A stretch of 5,534 bases of DNA. Source: an uncultured Ectothiorhodospiraceae bacterium. Lineage in GTDB: Bacteria > Pseudomonadota > Gammaproteobacteria > UBA9214. The stretch is taken from positions 1 through 5,534 of the forward strand of contig CAMYKJ010000239.1 of the NCBI GenBank assembly GCA_947258945.1. The letters run 5' to 3'. Below, in pieces: positions 1-5,534 of this stretch. Numbering within the stretch: the stretch's first letter is position 1; every line of letters starts with the position of its first letter. The position numbers were made by a program, and so were the translations under genes. Below the pieces are notes generated by a model, which saw only the letters and a program-made list of their open reading frames with translations, did not search any database and was not told where the DNA came from.

Positions 1-732
1 GTGATGTATCGCCAGATCGCCACGGTGTGCGGCCTGGCGTTCAGCGGCGTGCCGCTGAATGACGACTTTTCTCTCGATCGTGAACGGCTGCTGGCAGCCA
101 TCGGGGAGCAGCAGCCGGCCGTGATCTTCCTGGCCTATCCGAACAACCCGACCGGCAATCTGTTCGACGCGGACATCATGCGCGAAGTGCTCGCTCTGGC
201 CGGGGGCCTGGTGGTGGTCGATGAGGCCTATGCACCGTTTACCGATGCGAGCTTCATGTCGTCACTCGGCGAATTCGACAATCTGCTGGTGTTGCGCACC
301 GTCTCCAAGCTGGGTCTCGCCGGCCTGCGGCTGGGCGTGCTGGCCGGCAAGCCTGCCTGGCTGGAGCAAATCGACAAGACGCGACTGCCGTACAACATCG
401 GCACCCTGAACCAGCTGACAGGGTCGTTTGCCCTGCGTCACAAGGCGATGTTCGACGGGCAGGCGCGGGCGATACGTGCGGAGCGCGAGATACTGTTTGC
501 CGGGCTGAGTGAATTCGAAGGCCTTGCAGTTTACCCGAGCGAGGCAAACTTCATCCTGTTTCGCGCACCGGCCGGGCGCGCCGAAGCACTGTTTGCCGGC
601 CTGCGCGAGGCAGGGATTCTCATCAAGAACCTGCATGGCAGTGCGGATGCCCTGCGCGATTGCCTGCGGGTGACCGTAGGCCTGCCGGACGAAAACCGCG
701 CATTCCTCGACGCCCTGGCGCGACTGCTTTAG
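1..732 (+). CDS. hisC: Histidinol-phosphate aminotransferase, 3' part (5' end outside window)
   Basis: PLP-dependent class I/II aminotransferase that converts imidazole acetol phosphate and glutamate to histidinol phosphate and 2-oxoglutarate in cytosolic histidine biosynthesis. The frame is open from base 1 and begins inside the fold ([11 protein letters not shown]), so the GTG/ATG at the edge is not the real start. The family is usually about 350-360 residues; 243 are present, so roughly 110 N-terminal residues lie upstream. Visible fragment landmarks are AYPNNPTGN (residues 45-53, with the PLP-contacting Asn), [10 protein letters not shown] (71-80, with the PLP-pyridine Asp74 and Tyr77), [14 protein letters not shown] (99-112, with Schiff-base Lys103 and phosphate-binding Arg110), and a C-terminal LRVTVG with the likely substrate-carboxylate Arg223. 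The gene ends at TAG 730-732, which overlaps the stop of the convergent protease gene. In related genomes hisC follows hisG and hisD, so it is probably the last gene of a his cluster. The family call is strong; HisC over other aminotransferases rests on motifs and context. Confidence 0.93.
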   Translation: MMYRQIATVCGLAFSGVPLNDDFSLDRERLLAAIGEQQPAVIFLAYPNNPTGNLFDADIMREVLALAGGLVVVDEAYAPFTDASFMSSLGEFDNLLVLRTVSKLGLAGLRLGVLAGKPAWLEQIDKTRLPYNIGTLNQLTGSFALRHKAMFDGQARAIRAEREILFAGLSEFEGLAVYPSEANFILFRAPAGRAEALFAGLREAGILIKNLHGSADALRDCLRVTVGLPDENRAFLDALARLL

Positions 733-1948
733 TCGAGGGTCCCGGATTGCAGCGGGCGCTGGATGACGCGCGCCTTCAATGCAAACGACTGCCCCTGGCG
801 GATACCGGCCAGTTCAATAAAGGTGTCCGGGCGCTGGCTCGAGATGGCCTTCATGGCCGCGCGCGCATCTGTCATGTCCACACTGTTGATCGATGTGATG
901 ACATCGCCCGGTTCAATACCTGCAGTATCGGCCGGGCCGTCACGCAGCACACCGGCAATCAGTACACCCCGCACACCGGGAATATTCAGTGACTCGGCCA
1001 GTGCCGGCGTCAGGTCCTGGGCCTCGATCCCCAGCCAGCCACGTACCACGTGACCCTGCTCGATGATCTGGGTCATGATGTCCTTGGCGAGGCTGATCGG
1101 AATGGCAAAGCCGATACCCTGCGAGCCACCCGAACGGCTGTAGATCGCGGAGTTGATGCCGATCAGTTCGCCGCGCGCGTTGATGAGTGCGCCGCCCGAG
1201 TTGCCCGGATTGATGGCGGCATCCGTCTGGATGAATTCCTCGTAGGCATTGATGCCGAGTGGATGAATTCCTCGTAGGCATTGATGCCGAGCCGGTCGCG
1301 CCCGGTGGCGCTGATGATGCCGAATGTCACGGTCTGCCCGACGCCGAACGGATTGCCGATGGCCAGGGTGACGTCGCCGACACGCAGGCTCTGCGAATCG
1401 CCGATGACGATGGCCGGCAGGTTGTCGACTTCGATGTGCAGTACCGCAACATCGGTATCGGCATCGGTGCCGACCACGGTGGCGCGCGTGCTGCGGCCAT
1501 CGGCGAGCAGGACCTGAATCTCGTCAGCGCCGTCGATGACATGGTTGTTGGTCAGCAGGTAGCCCTGTCGGCTGATCAGTACCCCCGAGCCGAGACTGGT
1601 TTGCACTTCCTTGCGTGATTGCGAGAAGCGGTTGCCAAAAAACTGCTGGAAAATCGGGTCGTCCAGCAGTGGGTGAACGCGGCGGGTAATGACCTTGGCC
1701 GTGTGGATGTTGACCACGGCCGGTGCCGCGCGGTCGACCGCGTCCGCGTAGGATACCGGGCCGCTGGCCAGGCCGGGCATGTTGCTGCGGGCGGGTTGTG
1801 GATCGGTAGCGGGCGTCGATGTGACTTCGACCACCCGGTCGTCATTGCGCAGCAGGTCCGGTTGTATCAGCAATACGTAGAGAAAGGCGGCCGCCAGACC
1901 GGTCATGACGGTCTGTACGATAAATACGAATGACTTGCGAAATGCCAT
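729..1948 (-). pseudogene. algW: AlgW/DegS-type periplasmic serine protease, frameshifted by a 32-bp tandem duplication
   Basis: HtrA-family serine protease of the single-PDZ, membrane-anchored type (AlgW/DegS). Known members sense misfolded outer-membrane proteins through the PDZ domain and make the first cut in a RseA/MucA-type anti-sigma factor. The chosen start is ATG at 1948-1946 (MAFRKSFVF), with AGGG about 10 nt upstream; an in-frame start at 2056 would run into the divergent gene. The N-terminus has one membrane segment (about residues 8-28), then a linker and a trypsin-like domain. Catalytic His136 lies in TNNHVID and Asp166 in DADTDVAVL. After residue 229 (AYEEFI) the frame is broken by a duplicated 32 bp, and 32 out-of-frame residues lead to TGA at 1165-1163, giving a 261-residue product. 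Removing one copy restores GNSGG (Ser240), then the PDZ domain (about 290-385), ending at TAA 731-729, 395 residues in all. As written, the product lacks the nucleophile and PDZ. The frameshift may be real or a sequence error. AlgW versus DegS is decided only by the hisC neighbourhood. Confidence 0.9.
1228..1291. repeat. Exact 32-bp tandem duplication inside the protease gene
   Basis: Copy 1 is 1228-1259 and copy 2 is 1260-1291. Each begins TGGATGAATTCC and ends GATGCCGAG on the plus strand, and all 32 bases match. The flanking bases differ (C1227 against G1259, T1260 against C1292), so there is no extra shared base at the junction. The length is not a multiple of three and shifts the minus-strand protease frame just before the catalytic serine motif. 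Only two copies are present. Confidence 0.98.
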
Positions 1949-2021
1949 GGCTGCGTTACCCTGTTGAACCGGTATTGATTGTACGCCCAAAAACAACGCA
2001 ACAGATACAGGAACACTGGCA
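1949..2021. promoter_or_regulatory. Divergent intergenic region between the protease gene and the Nif3-family gene
   Basis: This 73-bp gap lies between two divergent start codons and must carry the signals for both genes unless promoters lie inside the coding regions. On the minus strand a good -10 hexamer, TACAAT, occurs at 1983-1978, about 30 nt before the protease ATG, but no good -35 hexamer sits 16-18 nt upstream of it. On the plus strand TTGAAC at 1964-1969 and TTGATT at 1975-1980 look like -35 elements without a convincing -10 partner. AGGAA at 2009-2013, 8 nt before ATG 2022, is the likely ribosome binding site of the Nif3-family gene. The assignment of specific hexamers is weak. Confidence 0.35.
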
Positions 2022-2780
2022 ATGGTCTCCCTGCACGAGCTGGTCGAATACACCAACGGTCTGTTGCAGTCGGACGGTTTCAGTGACTACTGTCCGAACG
2101 GCCTGCAGGTCGAGGGTCGCCCGCAGGTACGCACCATCGTGTCCGGTGTGACGGCAAGCCTGGCCCTGCTGGAGGCGGCGGCGGCGGCCGGTGCGGATGC
2201 CGTCCTGGTCCACCATGGCTACTTCTGGAAAGGCGAGGATGCGCGCGTCACCGGTATGAAACGTGCGCGTCTCCGGCAGCTGCTCTCCACTGACACCAGC
2301 CTGCTGGCCTGGCACCTGCCGCTGGATGCGCATGCCGAACTGGGCAACAACGCCCAGCTTGCCCGTGTCCTCGGCCTGCGACAGACCGGATCGTTCGGCG
2401 AGGAGGGCGGTCTGCAGTTGGCATGTGAAGGCGATCTGGCTGAGCCACGGACGCCGGAAGACCTGTGCGGGCATATTGAACAATGCCTGGGGCGGACGCC
2501 CCAGCACATCCCCGGCAGTGCACAAACCATCAGCCGGGTTGGCTGGTGCACCGGCGCAGCGCAGTCATACCTTGAAGCGGCCGTCGGCCGTGGACTGGAT
2601 GCCTTCATCAGCGGCGAGATTTCCGAACAGACGGTGCATATCGCCCGCGAGTGCGGCATTCACTATTTTGCGGCCGGCCACCATGCAACGGAGCGCTACG
2701 GCATCCAGGCACTGGGCGATCACCTGGCCGGGCGCTTCGGGCTGGCACACCGGTTCATCGACATCGATAACCCCGTCTGA
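2022..2780 (+). CDS. ybgI: Nif3/YbgI family dinuclear metal-centre protein
   Basis: Member of the Nif3-like dinuclear metal centre family (E. coli YbgI type, often labelled GTP cyclohydrolase 1 type 2). The family forms toroidal hexamers with two metal ions per subunit; its physiological reaction is not firmly settled, so the automatic cyclohydrolase name should not be taken as proven. Length is 252 residues, close to YbgI. The metal-binding residues expected from YbgI are all visible: His64 and His65 in LVHHGYFWKG, Asp102 in WHLPLDAH, and His220 and Glu224 in AGHHATERYG. The N-terminal CPNGLQVEG and the central GWCTGAA and ISGEISEQ blocks are also typical. ATG 2022 is preceded by AGGAA at 8 nt spacing, and the first residues (MVSLHELVEY) align well with the family start. 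It is transcribed away from the protease gene and appears to end at a terminator, so it is probably a single-gene unit. A run of five alanines (residues 52-56) comes from a GCG-rich stretch and seems harmless. Confidence 0.93.
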   Translation: MVSLHELVEYTNGLLQSDGFSDYCPNGLQVEGRPQVRTIVSGVTASLALLEAAAAAGADAVLVHHGYFWKGEDARVTGMKRARLRQLLSTDTSLLAWHLPLDAHAELGNNAQLARVLGLRQTGSFGEEGGLQLACEGDLAEPRTPEDLCGHIEQCLGRTPQHIPGSAQTISRVGWCTGAAQSYLEAAVGRGLDAFISGEISEQTVHIARECGIHYFAAGHHATERYGIQALGDHLAGRFGLAHRFIDIDNPV

Positions 2781-2787
2781 AGCGGCA

Positions 2788-2815
2788 GCGGCAGCCCGCT
2801 TGCCGCGATTATTTT
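2788..2815 (+). terminator. Probable rho-independent terminator of the Nif3-family gene
   Basis: Starting 7 nt after the TGA at 2778-2780, GCGGCAG (2788-2794) can pair with TTGCCGC (2800-2806), giving a 7-bp stem that includes one G-T pair and a 5-nt loop CCCGC. It is followed by GATTATTTT, a moderate T-rich tail. An upstream extra copy of GCGGCA (2782-2787) could form a competing pairing. The placement after a stop codon and before the pet promoter region fits, but the T tract is not strong. Confidence 0.5.
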
Positions 2816-3007
2816 GCCTGCAACAGAGTGTTTTTCCCGGTGTTGCCCTTGACCTCAACAGGTACTTGCACCATCCTATGCGGTTCCCGGAATCTTCCTG
2901 TACCAAATCAGAATATTCCGAAATGATTGAATATCAATATGAGGCAAGTCGCAGCTAGAAAAGGCCTTTAATTCACTGATTTTAATAGATATCTGGAGAT
3001 TCCCCGC
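2816..3007 (+). promoter_or_regulatory. Intergenic leader and probable promoter region of petABC
   Basis: There is no credible gene in this gap. It becomes distinctly AT-rich from about 2895 to 3000, unlike the GC-rich genes around it, as expected for a promoter or regulator region of the bc1 operon. TTGACC at 2849-2854 resembles a -35 box but has only a poor -10 (TCCTAT at 2874-2879, 19-nt spacer). TTTAAT occurs at 2967-2972 and 2981-2986 without good -35 partners. Two short palindromes are present: GAATATTC (2911-2918, extended imperfectly to 2908-2921) and ATTGA-ATA-TCAAT (2926-2938). The second looks like half of an FNR-type site, but its spacer is too short for the FNR/CRP consensus. GGAG at 2995-2998, 9 nt before the petA ATG, is the ribosome binding site. 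Confidence 0.45.
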
Positions 3008-3652
3008 ATGAGTGGCGATGATACCAATCCCGCGAGACGTCGATTTCTGACACAAGCCACCACCGCCATCGGTGCGGTCGGTGTCGGTTTCCTGCTGGTA
3101 CCGTTTATTTCATCCATGGCGCCCAGCGCCAAGGCGCGTGCCGCCGGTGCGCCGGTCCGGGCCGACATCAGTAAACTGGAGCCGGGGCAGATGATCCGCG
3201 TCGAGTGGCGTGGCAAGCCGGTCTGGATCGTCAAGCGCACCCGGGAGATCCTGGACAAGCTGGCGGAGATCGAGCCGGTGCTGGCCGATGTCACTTCGGA
3301 AATTTCAGATCAGCCGGAGTATGCAAAAAACCCGGAGCGCTCCATCAAGCCGGAGATTCTTGTGCTGGTGGGGATCTGCACACACCTGGGCTGTTCGCCG
3401 ACCTACCGGCCGGACGTGGCCCCGATCGATCTCGGTGCCGACTGGCAGGGCGGTTTCTTCTGTCCGTGTCACGGCTCCAAGTTCGACATGTCAGGCCGTG
3501 TCTTCAAGAGCATGCCGGCACCGAAAAACCTGCCGGTCCCCCCGTACCGCTTCTTCAAGAGCATGCCGGCACCGAAAAACCTGCCGGTCCCCCCGTACCG
3601 CTTTATCACTGACGCGGTAATCGTGATTGGCGAAGACCAGGAGGTCGCATAA
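3008..3652 (+). CDS. petA: Ubiquinol-cytochrome c reductase Rieske iron-sulfur subunit, with duplicated proline loop
   Basis: Rieske [2Fe-2S] subunit of the cytochrome bc1 complex; it takes one electron from quinol at the Qo site of cytochrome b and passes it to cytochrome c1. The start ATG 3008 has GGAG 9 nt upstream. The N-terminus carries a twin-arginine motif (ARRRFL, residues 9-14) and a hydrophobic helix (about 20-38), which fits Tat export with an uncleaved membrane anchor. Cluster box I is CTHLGC (Cys124, His126, Cys129) and box II is CPCHGS (Cys152, Cys154, His155): Cys124, His126, Cys152 and His155 bind iron, and Cys129-Cys154 form the family disulfide. Length is 214 residues; bacterial relatives are usually near 200. 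The excess is explained by an exact in-frame 17-residue repeat, [17 protein letters not shown] at 166-182 and again at 183-199, which doubles the proline loop that covers the cluster. Without it the protein would be 197 residues and entirely ordinary. The gene ends TAATG, sharing one base with petB. Confidence 0.96.
   Translation: MSGDDTNPARRRFLTQATTAIGAVGVGFLLVPFISSMAPSAKARAAGAPVRADISKLEPGQMIRVEWRGKPVWIVKRTREILDKLAEIEPVLADVTSEISDQPEYAKNPERSIKPEILVLVGICTHLGCSPTYRPDVAPIDLGADWQGGFFCPCHGSKFDMSGRVFKSMPAPKNLPVPPYRFFKSMPAPKNLPVPPYRFITDAVIVIGEDQEVA
3501..3602. repeat. Exact 51-bp in-frame tandem duplication inside petA
   Basis: Copy 1 is 3501-3551 and copy 2 is 3552-3602, with every base identical; base 3603 also matches 3552, so the junction has a single base of homology. 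The unit is 17 codons, so the frame is kept. It encodes the segment [17 protein letters not shown] immediately after the second cluster-binding box. There is no synonymous divergence between the copies. Confidence 0.98.
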
Positions 3653-4902
3653 TGGCCGGCAACACTGCAGACAAGTGGCAGGGCGGCCTGCTCGGCTGGA
3701 TCGATGCGCGCTTCCCGCTGAGCAGCATGTGGAACGAACACCTGGCAAAATACTACGCCCCGAAAAACTTCAACTTCTGGTATTACTTCGGCTCGCTGGC
3801 CCTGTTTGTGCTGGTGATACAGATCGTGACCGGTATCTGGCTGACCATGAACTACAAGCCGGACGCGGAACTGGCGTTCAACTCGGTCGAGTACATCATG
3901 CGTGATGTCAACTGGGGCTGGCTGATCCGCTACATGCATTCCACCGGTGCCTCGGCATTCTTCATCGTGGTGTACCTGCATATGTTCCGCGCCCTGCTGT
4001 ACGGCTCCTACCAGAAACCGCGCGAACTGATCTGGATCTTCGGGATGATCATCTATGTTTGTCTGATGGCCGAGGCCTTCATGGGCTATCTGCTGCCCTG
4101 GGGCCAGATGTCATACTGGGGTGCGCAGGTGATCATCAACCTGTTCGGCGCGATTCCGTACATTGGCGAGGGCATAGCCGAGTGGATTCGCGGTGACTAC
4201 GTGGTGGCAGACGCGACCCTGAACCGCTTCTTCGCCTTTCACGTGATCGCCGTGCCGATCGTGCTGCTGGCACTGGTCGTATTGCATCTGCTGGCGCTGC
4301 ACGAGGTCGGTTCGAACAATCCTGACGGTGTGGAAATCAAAAAGAACAAGGGACCTGACGGCAATCCGGTGGACGGTATTCCGTTCCACCCCTATTACAC
4401 CGTGAAGGACATCGTCGGTGTAATCGTGTTCCTGATCTTCTTTTCCATCGTGGTGTTCTTCATGCCCGAGATGGGGGGCTACTTTCTGGAACACAACAAC
4501 TTCATCCCGGCCGATCCGCTGAAGACTCCGGAGCATATTGCGCCGCTGTGGTTCTTCACGCCGTTCTACGCCATCCTGCGTGCGATCCCGTCCCTCGGGG
4601 GATCCTCCTTCCCGGGCGTGCTGGCGATGGGCGTGTCGATCGTGGTGCTGTTTTTCCTGCCCTGGCTGGACCGCAGCCCGGTCAAGTCGATCCGTTATCG
4701 CGGTACCCTCTACAAGGTCTGGCTGGCGCTGTTCGTGATCAGCTTCGTCATCCTCGGCTGGCTGGGTATGGAGCAACCGACCACGCTGTATACCTGGATT
4801 GCACGCATTTGCACGGTTATTTATTTCGCGTTCTTTTTCCTCATGCCCATCTACACAAAAATGGACAAGACGAAGCCGGTACCTGACAGGGTGACATCAT
4901 GA
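3652..4902 (+). CDS. petB: Ubiquinol-cytochrome c reductase cytochrome b subunit
   Basis: Membrane core subunit of complex III, carrying haems bL and bH and the quinol oxidation (Qo) and reduction (Qi) sites. It is a full-length, 416-residue fused cytochrome b with about eight membrane helices, not the split b6/subunit IV form. Haem-ligand histidines are His96 (RYMHSTGAS) and His110 (VYLHMFRAL) in helix B, and His197 (FAFHVIAVP) and His212 (VVLHLLALHEVGSNNP) in helix D. The helix D pair is 15 residues apart, against 14 in mitochondrial cytochrome b; I believe this is usual in this bacterial group but cannot verify it here. GYLLPWGQMSYWGA (145-158) is the Qo-site cd segment. The ef-loop PEWY motif is replaced by PLWF (298-301). 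A charged insert, EIKKNKGPDGNP (228-239), follows helix D. ATG 3652 shares its A with the petA TAA and has a strong AGGAGGT 6 nt upstream (3639-3645), implying coupled translation. The last codons overlap petC. Confidence 0.97.
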   Translation: MAGNTADKWQGGLLGWIDARFPLSSMWNEHLAKYYAPKNFNFWYYFGSLALFVLVIQIVTGIWLTMNYKPDAELAFNSVEYIMRDVNWGWLIRYMHSTGASAFFIVVYLHMFRALLYGSYQKPRELIWIFGMIIYVCLMAEAFMGYLLPWGQMSYWGAQVIINLFGAIPYIGEGIAEWIRGDYVVADATLNRFFAFHVIAVPIVLLALVVLHLLALHEVGSNNPDGVEIKKNKGPDGNPVDGIPFHPYYTVKDIVGVIVFLIFFSIVVFFMPEMGGYFLEHNNFIPADPLKTPEHIAPLWFFTPFYAILRAIPSLGGSSFPGVLAMGVSIVVLFFLPWLDRSPVKSIRYRGTLYKVWLALFVISFVILGWLGMEQPTTLYTWIARICTVIYFAFFFLMPIYTKMDKTKPVPDRVTS

Positions 4903-5534
4903 AGAGGTTCGTAATTACAGCATTGCTGTTGCTGGCGCCCGCCTGGGTGTTTGCCGCTGCCGGTGGTGTGCACCTGGAGAAGGCAAACATTGATCCGAAC
5001 AACAAGCAGTCACTGCAGCGCGGTGCGCGGCTGTTCGTCAACTACTGTCTGAGCTGTCATTCTGCGGAACTGATGCGCTATGAACGTATCGGCAGGGACC
5101 TCGGCATCGAGGACCAGCTGGTAAAGGAACACCTGATGTTCACCGGCGGCAAGCTCGGTGACCTGATGACGGTGGCGACCGCCGACGCGGACTCCAAGGA
5201 ATGGTTCGGCATCGTACCGCCGGACCTGACGGTGATCGCGCGCGCGCGTGGCGTTGACTGGCTGTATACTTATATGCGCAGTTTTTACCGCGATGATTCC
5301 AAGATCATCGGCGTGAACAACCTGGTGTTTCCCGATGTCGGCATGCCGCATGTGCTCTGGGAGTTGCAGGGCTGGCAGGATCCCGTTATCACTTCCGTCA
5401 AGGACCACGATGGCAATACAAGGAAAGAGGTGACACTGGAGCTGGCCGAGCCGGGCCTGATGACGCCGAAGGAATACGACCGTGCCATACGCGATCTGGT
5501 CAACTTCCTCGATTACATGGGTGAGCCGGCAAAA
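4899..5534 (+). CDS. petC: Ubiquinol-cytochrome c reductase cytochrome c1 subunit (3' end outside window)
   Basis: Cytochrome c1 of the bc1 complex; its periplasmic haem c accepts electrons from the Rieske centre and delivers them to soluble or membrane cytochrome c. ATG 4899-4901 overlaps the petB TGA (4900-4902) as ATGA, with AGGGTGA at 4888-4894 as ribosome binding site. The frame stays open through 212 codons to the last base. A Sec signal peptide is visible (MKRFVITALLLLAPAWVFAAAGG, cleavage probably near residues 19-21). The haem c motif CLSCH is at 50-54 (Cys50, Cys53, proximal His54). PPDLTVIARARG (107-118) and GVNNLVFPDVGMPHVLWE (138-155) are typical of bacterial c1, and Met149 is the likely sixth haem ligand. 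The last visible segment (YDRAIRDLVNFLDYMGEPAK) leads toward the C-terminal membrane anchor, which is not included. Roughly 30-50 residues are missing. No frame defect is seen in the part present. Confidence 0.96.
   Translation, partial: MKRFVITALLLLAPAWVFAAAGGVHLEKANIDPNNKQSLQRGARLFVNYCLSCHSAELMRYERIGRDLGIEDQLVKEHLMFTGGKLGDLMTVATADADSKEWFGIVPPDLTVIARARGVDWLYTYMRSFYRDDSKIIGVNNLVFPDVGMPHVLWELQGWQDPVITSVKDHDGNTRKEVTLELAEPGLMTPKEYDRAIRDLVNFLDYMGEPAK

Noticed and set aside
1..6. GTGATG at the left edge as a real start codon of a short aminotransferase
   Set aside because: The encoded residues lie in the middle of the HisC fold and the frame is open to base 1; the gene simply continues upstream.
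1163..1291. Programmed ribosomal frameshift or intentional short isoform of the protease
   Set aside because: There is no need for a slippery site; the frame change is fully explained by an exact 32-bp duplication, and removing it gives a clean full-length gene.
1228..1291. CRISPR-like or dispersed repeat element
   Set aside because: Only two directly abutting copies, no spacers, and the unit is ordinary protease coding sequence. The same argument applies to the petA repeat at 3501-3602.
2174..2188. GCG triplet run as a phase-variable microsatellite
   Set aside because: It encodes alanines in a helix of the Nif3-family protein; the run is short and any triplet change would not alter frame, so switching is not expected.
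2926..2938. FNR or CRP box before petA
   Set aside because: The arms resemble half-sites but the 3-bp spacer is shorter than the consensus spacing, so a named regulator cannot be supported.
3469..3981. Minus-strand open frame of 170 codons across the petA/petB junction
   Set aside because: Antisense to two real genes; the repeated peptide in it is only the reverse reading of the petA duplication.
4111..4776. Long open frame (221 codons) on the minus strand opposite petB
   Set aside because: It lies wholly antisense to a strongly conserved cytochrome b, its translation is low-complexity and rich in His, Arg, Gln and Asp, and no domain is recognisable; a shadow of GC-rich codon use.
5238..5249. 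Alternating GC run (Z-DNA-like or slippage tract) in petC
   Set aside because: It is the natural coding of the conserved IARARG segment of cytochrome c1 and the frame is intact across it.

Overview
This window reads as a chromosomal core region of a gammaproteobacterium. The gene order hisC > < algW/degS-type protease, Nif3/YbgI family protein >, petA-petB-petC > resembles the his/algW/pet neighbourhood known from Pseudomonas and from Chromatiales-like lineages. The DNA is GC-rich throughout, except for a clearly AT-richer stretch just before petA. I see no rRNA, tRNA, CRISPR array, insertion sequence or phage gene.

Layout: (1) Positions 1-732 hold the 3' two thirds of hisC (histidine biosynthesis, PLP aminotransferase), cut by the window edge. 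(2) On the minus strand, 1948 down to 729 encodes a membrane-anchored HtrA-type serine protease (trypsin domain plus one PDZ). Its stop codon overlaps the hisC stop. The gene is frameshifted by an exact 32-bp tandem duplication at 1228-1291; deleting one copy restores a clean 395-codon reading frame. (3) A 73-bp divergent gap separates it from a 252-codon Nif3/YbgI family gene (2022-2780), followed by a probable rho-independent terminator. (4) A gap of about 190 bp with two small AT-rich palindromes leads into the cytochrome bc1 operon: Rieske protein petA (3008-3652), cytochrome b petB (3652-4902) and cytochrome c1 petC (4899 to the window end, incomplete). These three are tightly coupled by overlapping stop and start codons.

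Together petABC encode the quinol:cytochrome c oxidoreductase (complex III), which carries electrons from the quinone pool to periplasmic cytochrome c and contributes to proton motive force. The protease, if intact, would be the periplasmic stress sensor that starts regulated proteolysis of an anti-sigma factor.

The most striking signal is a pair of perfect short tandem duplications in otherwise ordinary conserved genes: 32 bp, frame-breaking, in the protease; and 51 bp, in frame, in petA, where it duplicates the proline loop next to the [2Fe-2S] cluster. Both have identical copies and almost no junction homology. This fits either very recent mutation or an assembly/joining error, and the second is at least as likely. 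I see no convincing novel multi-gene system here.
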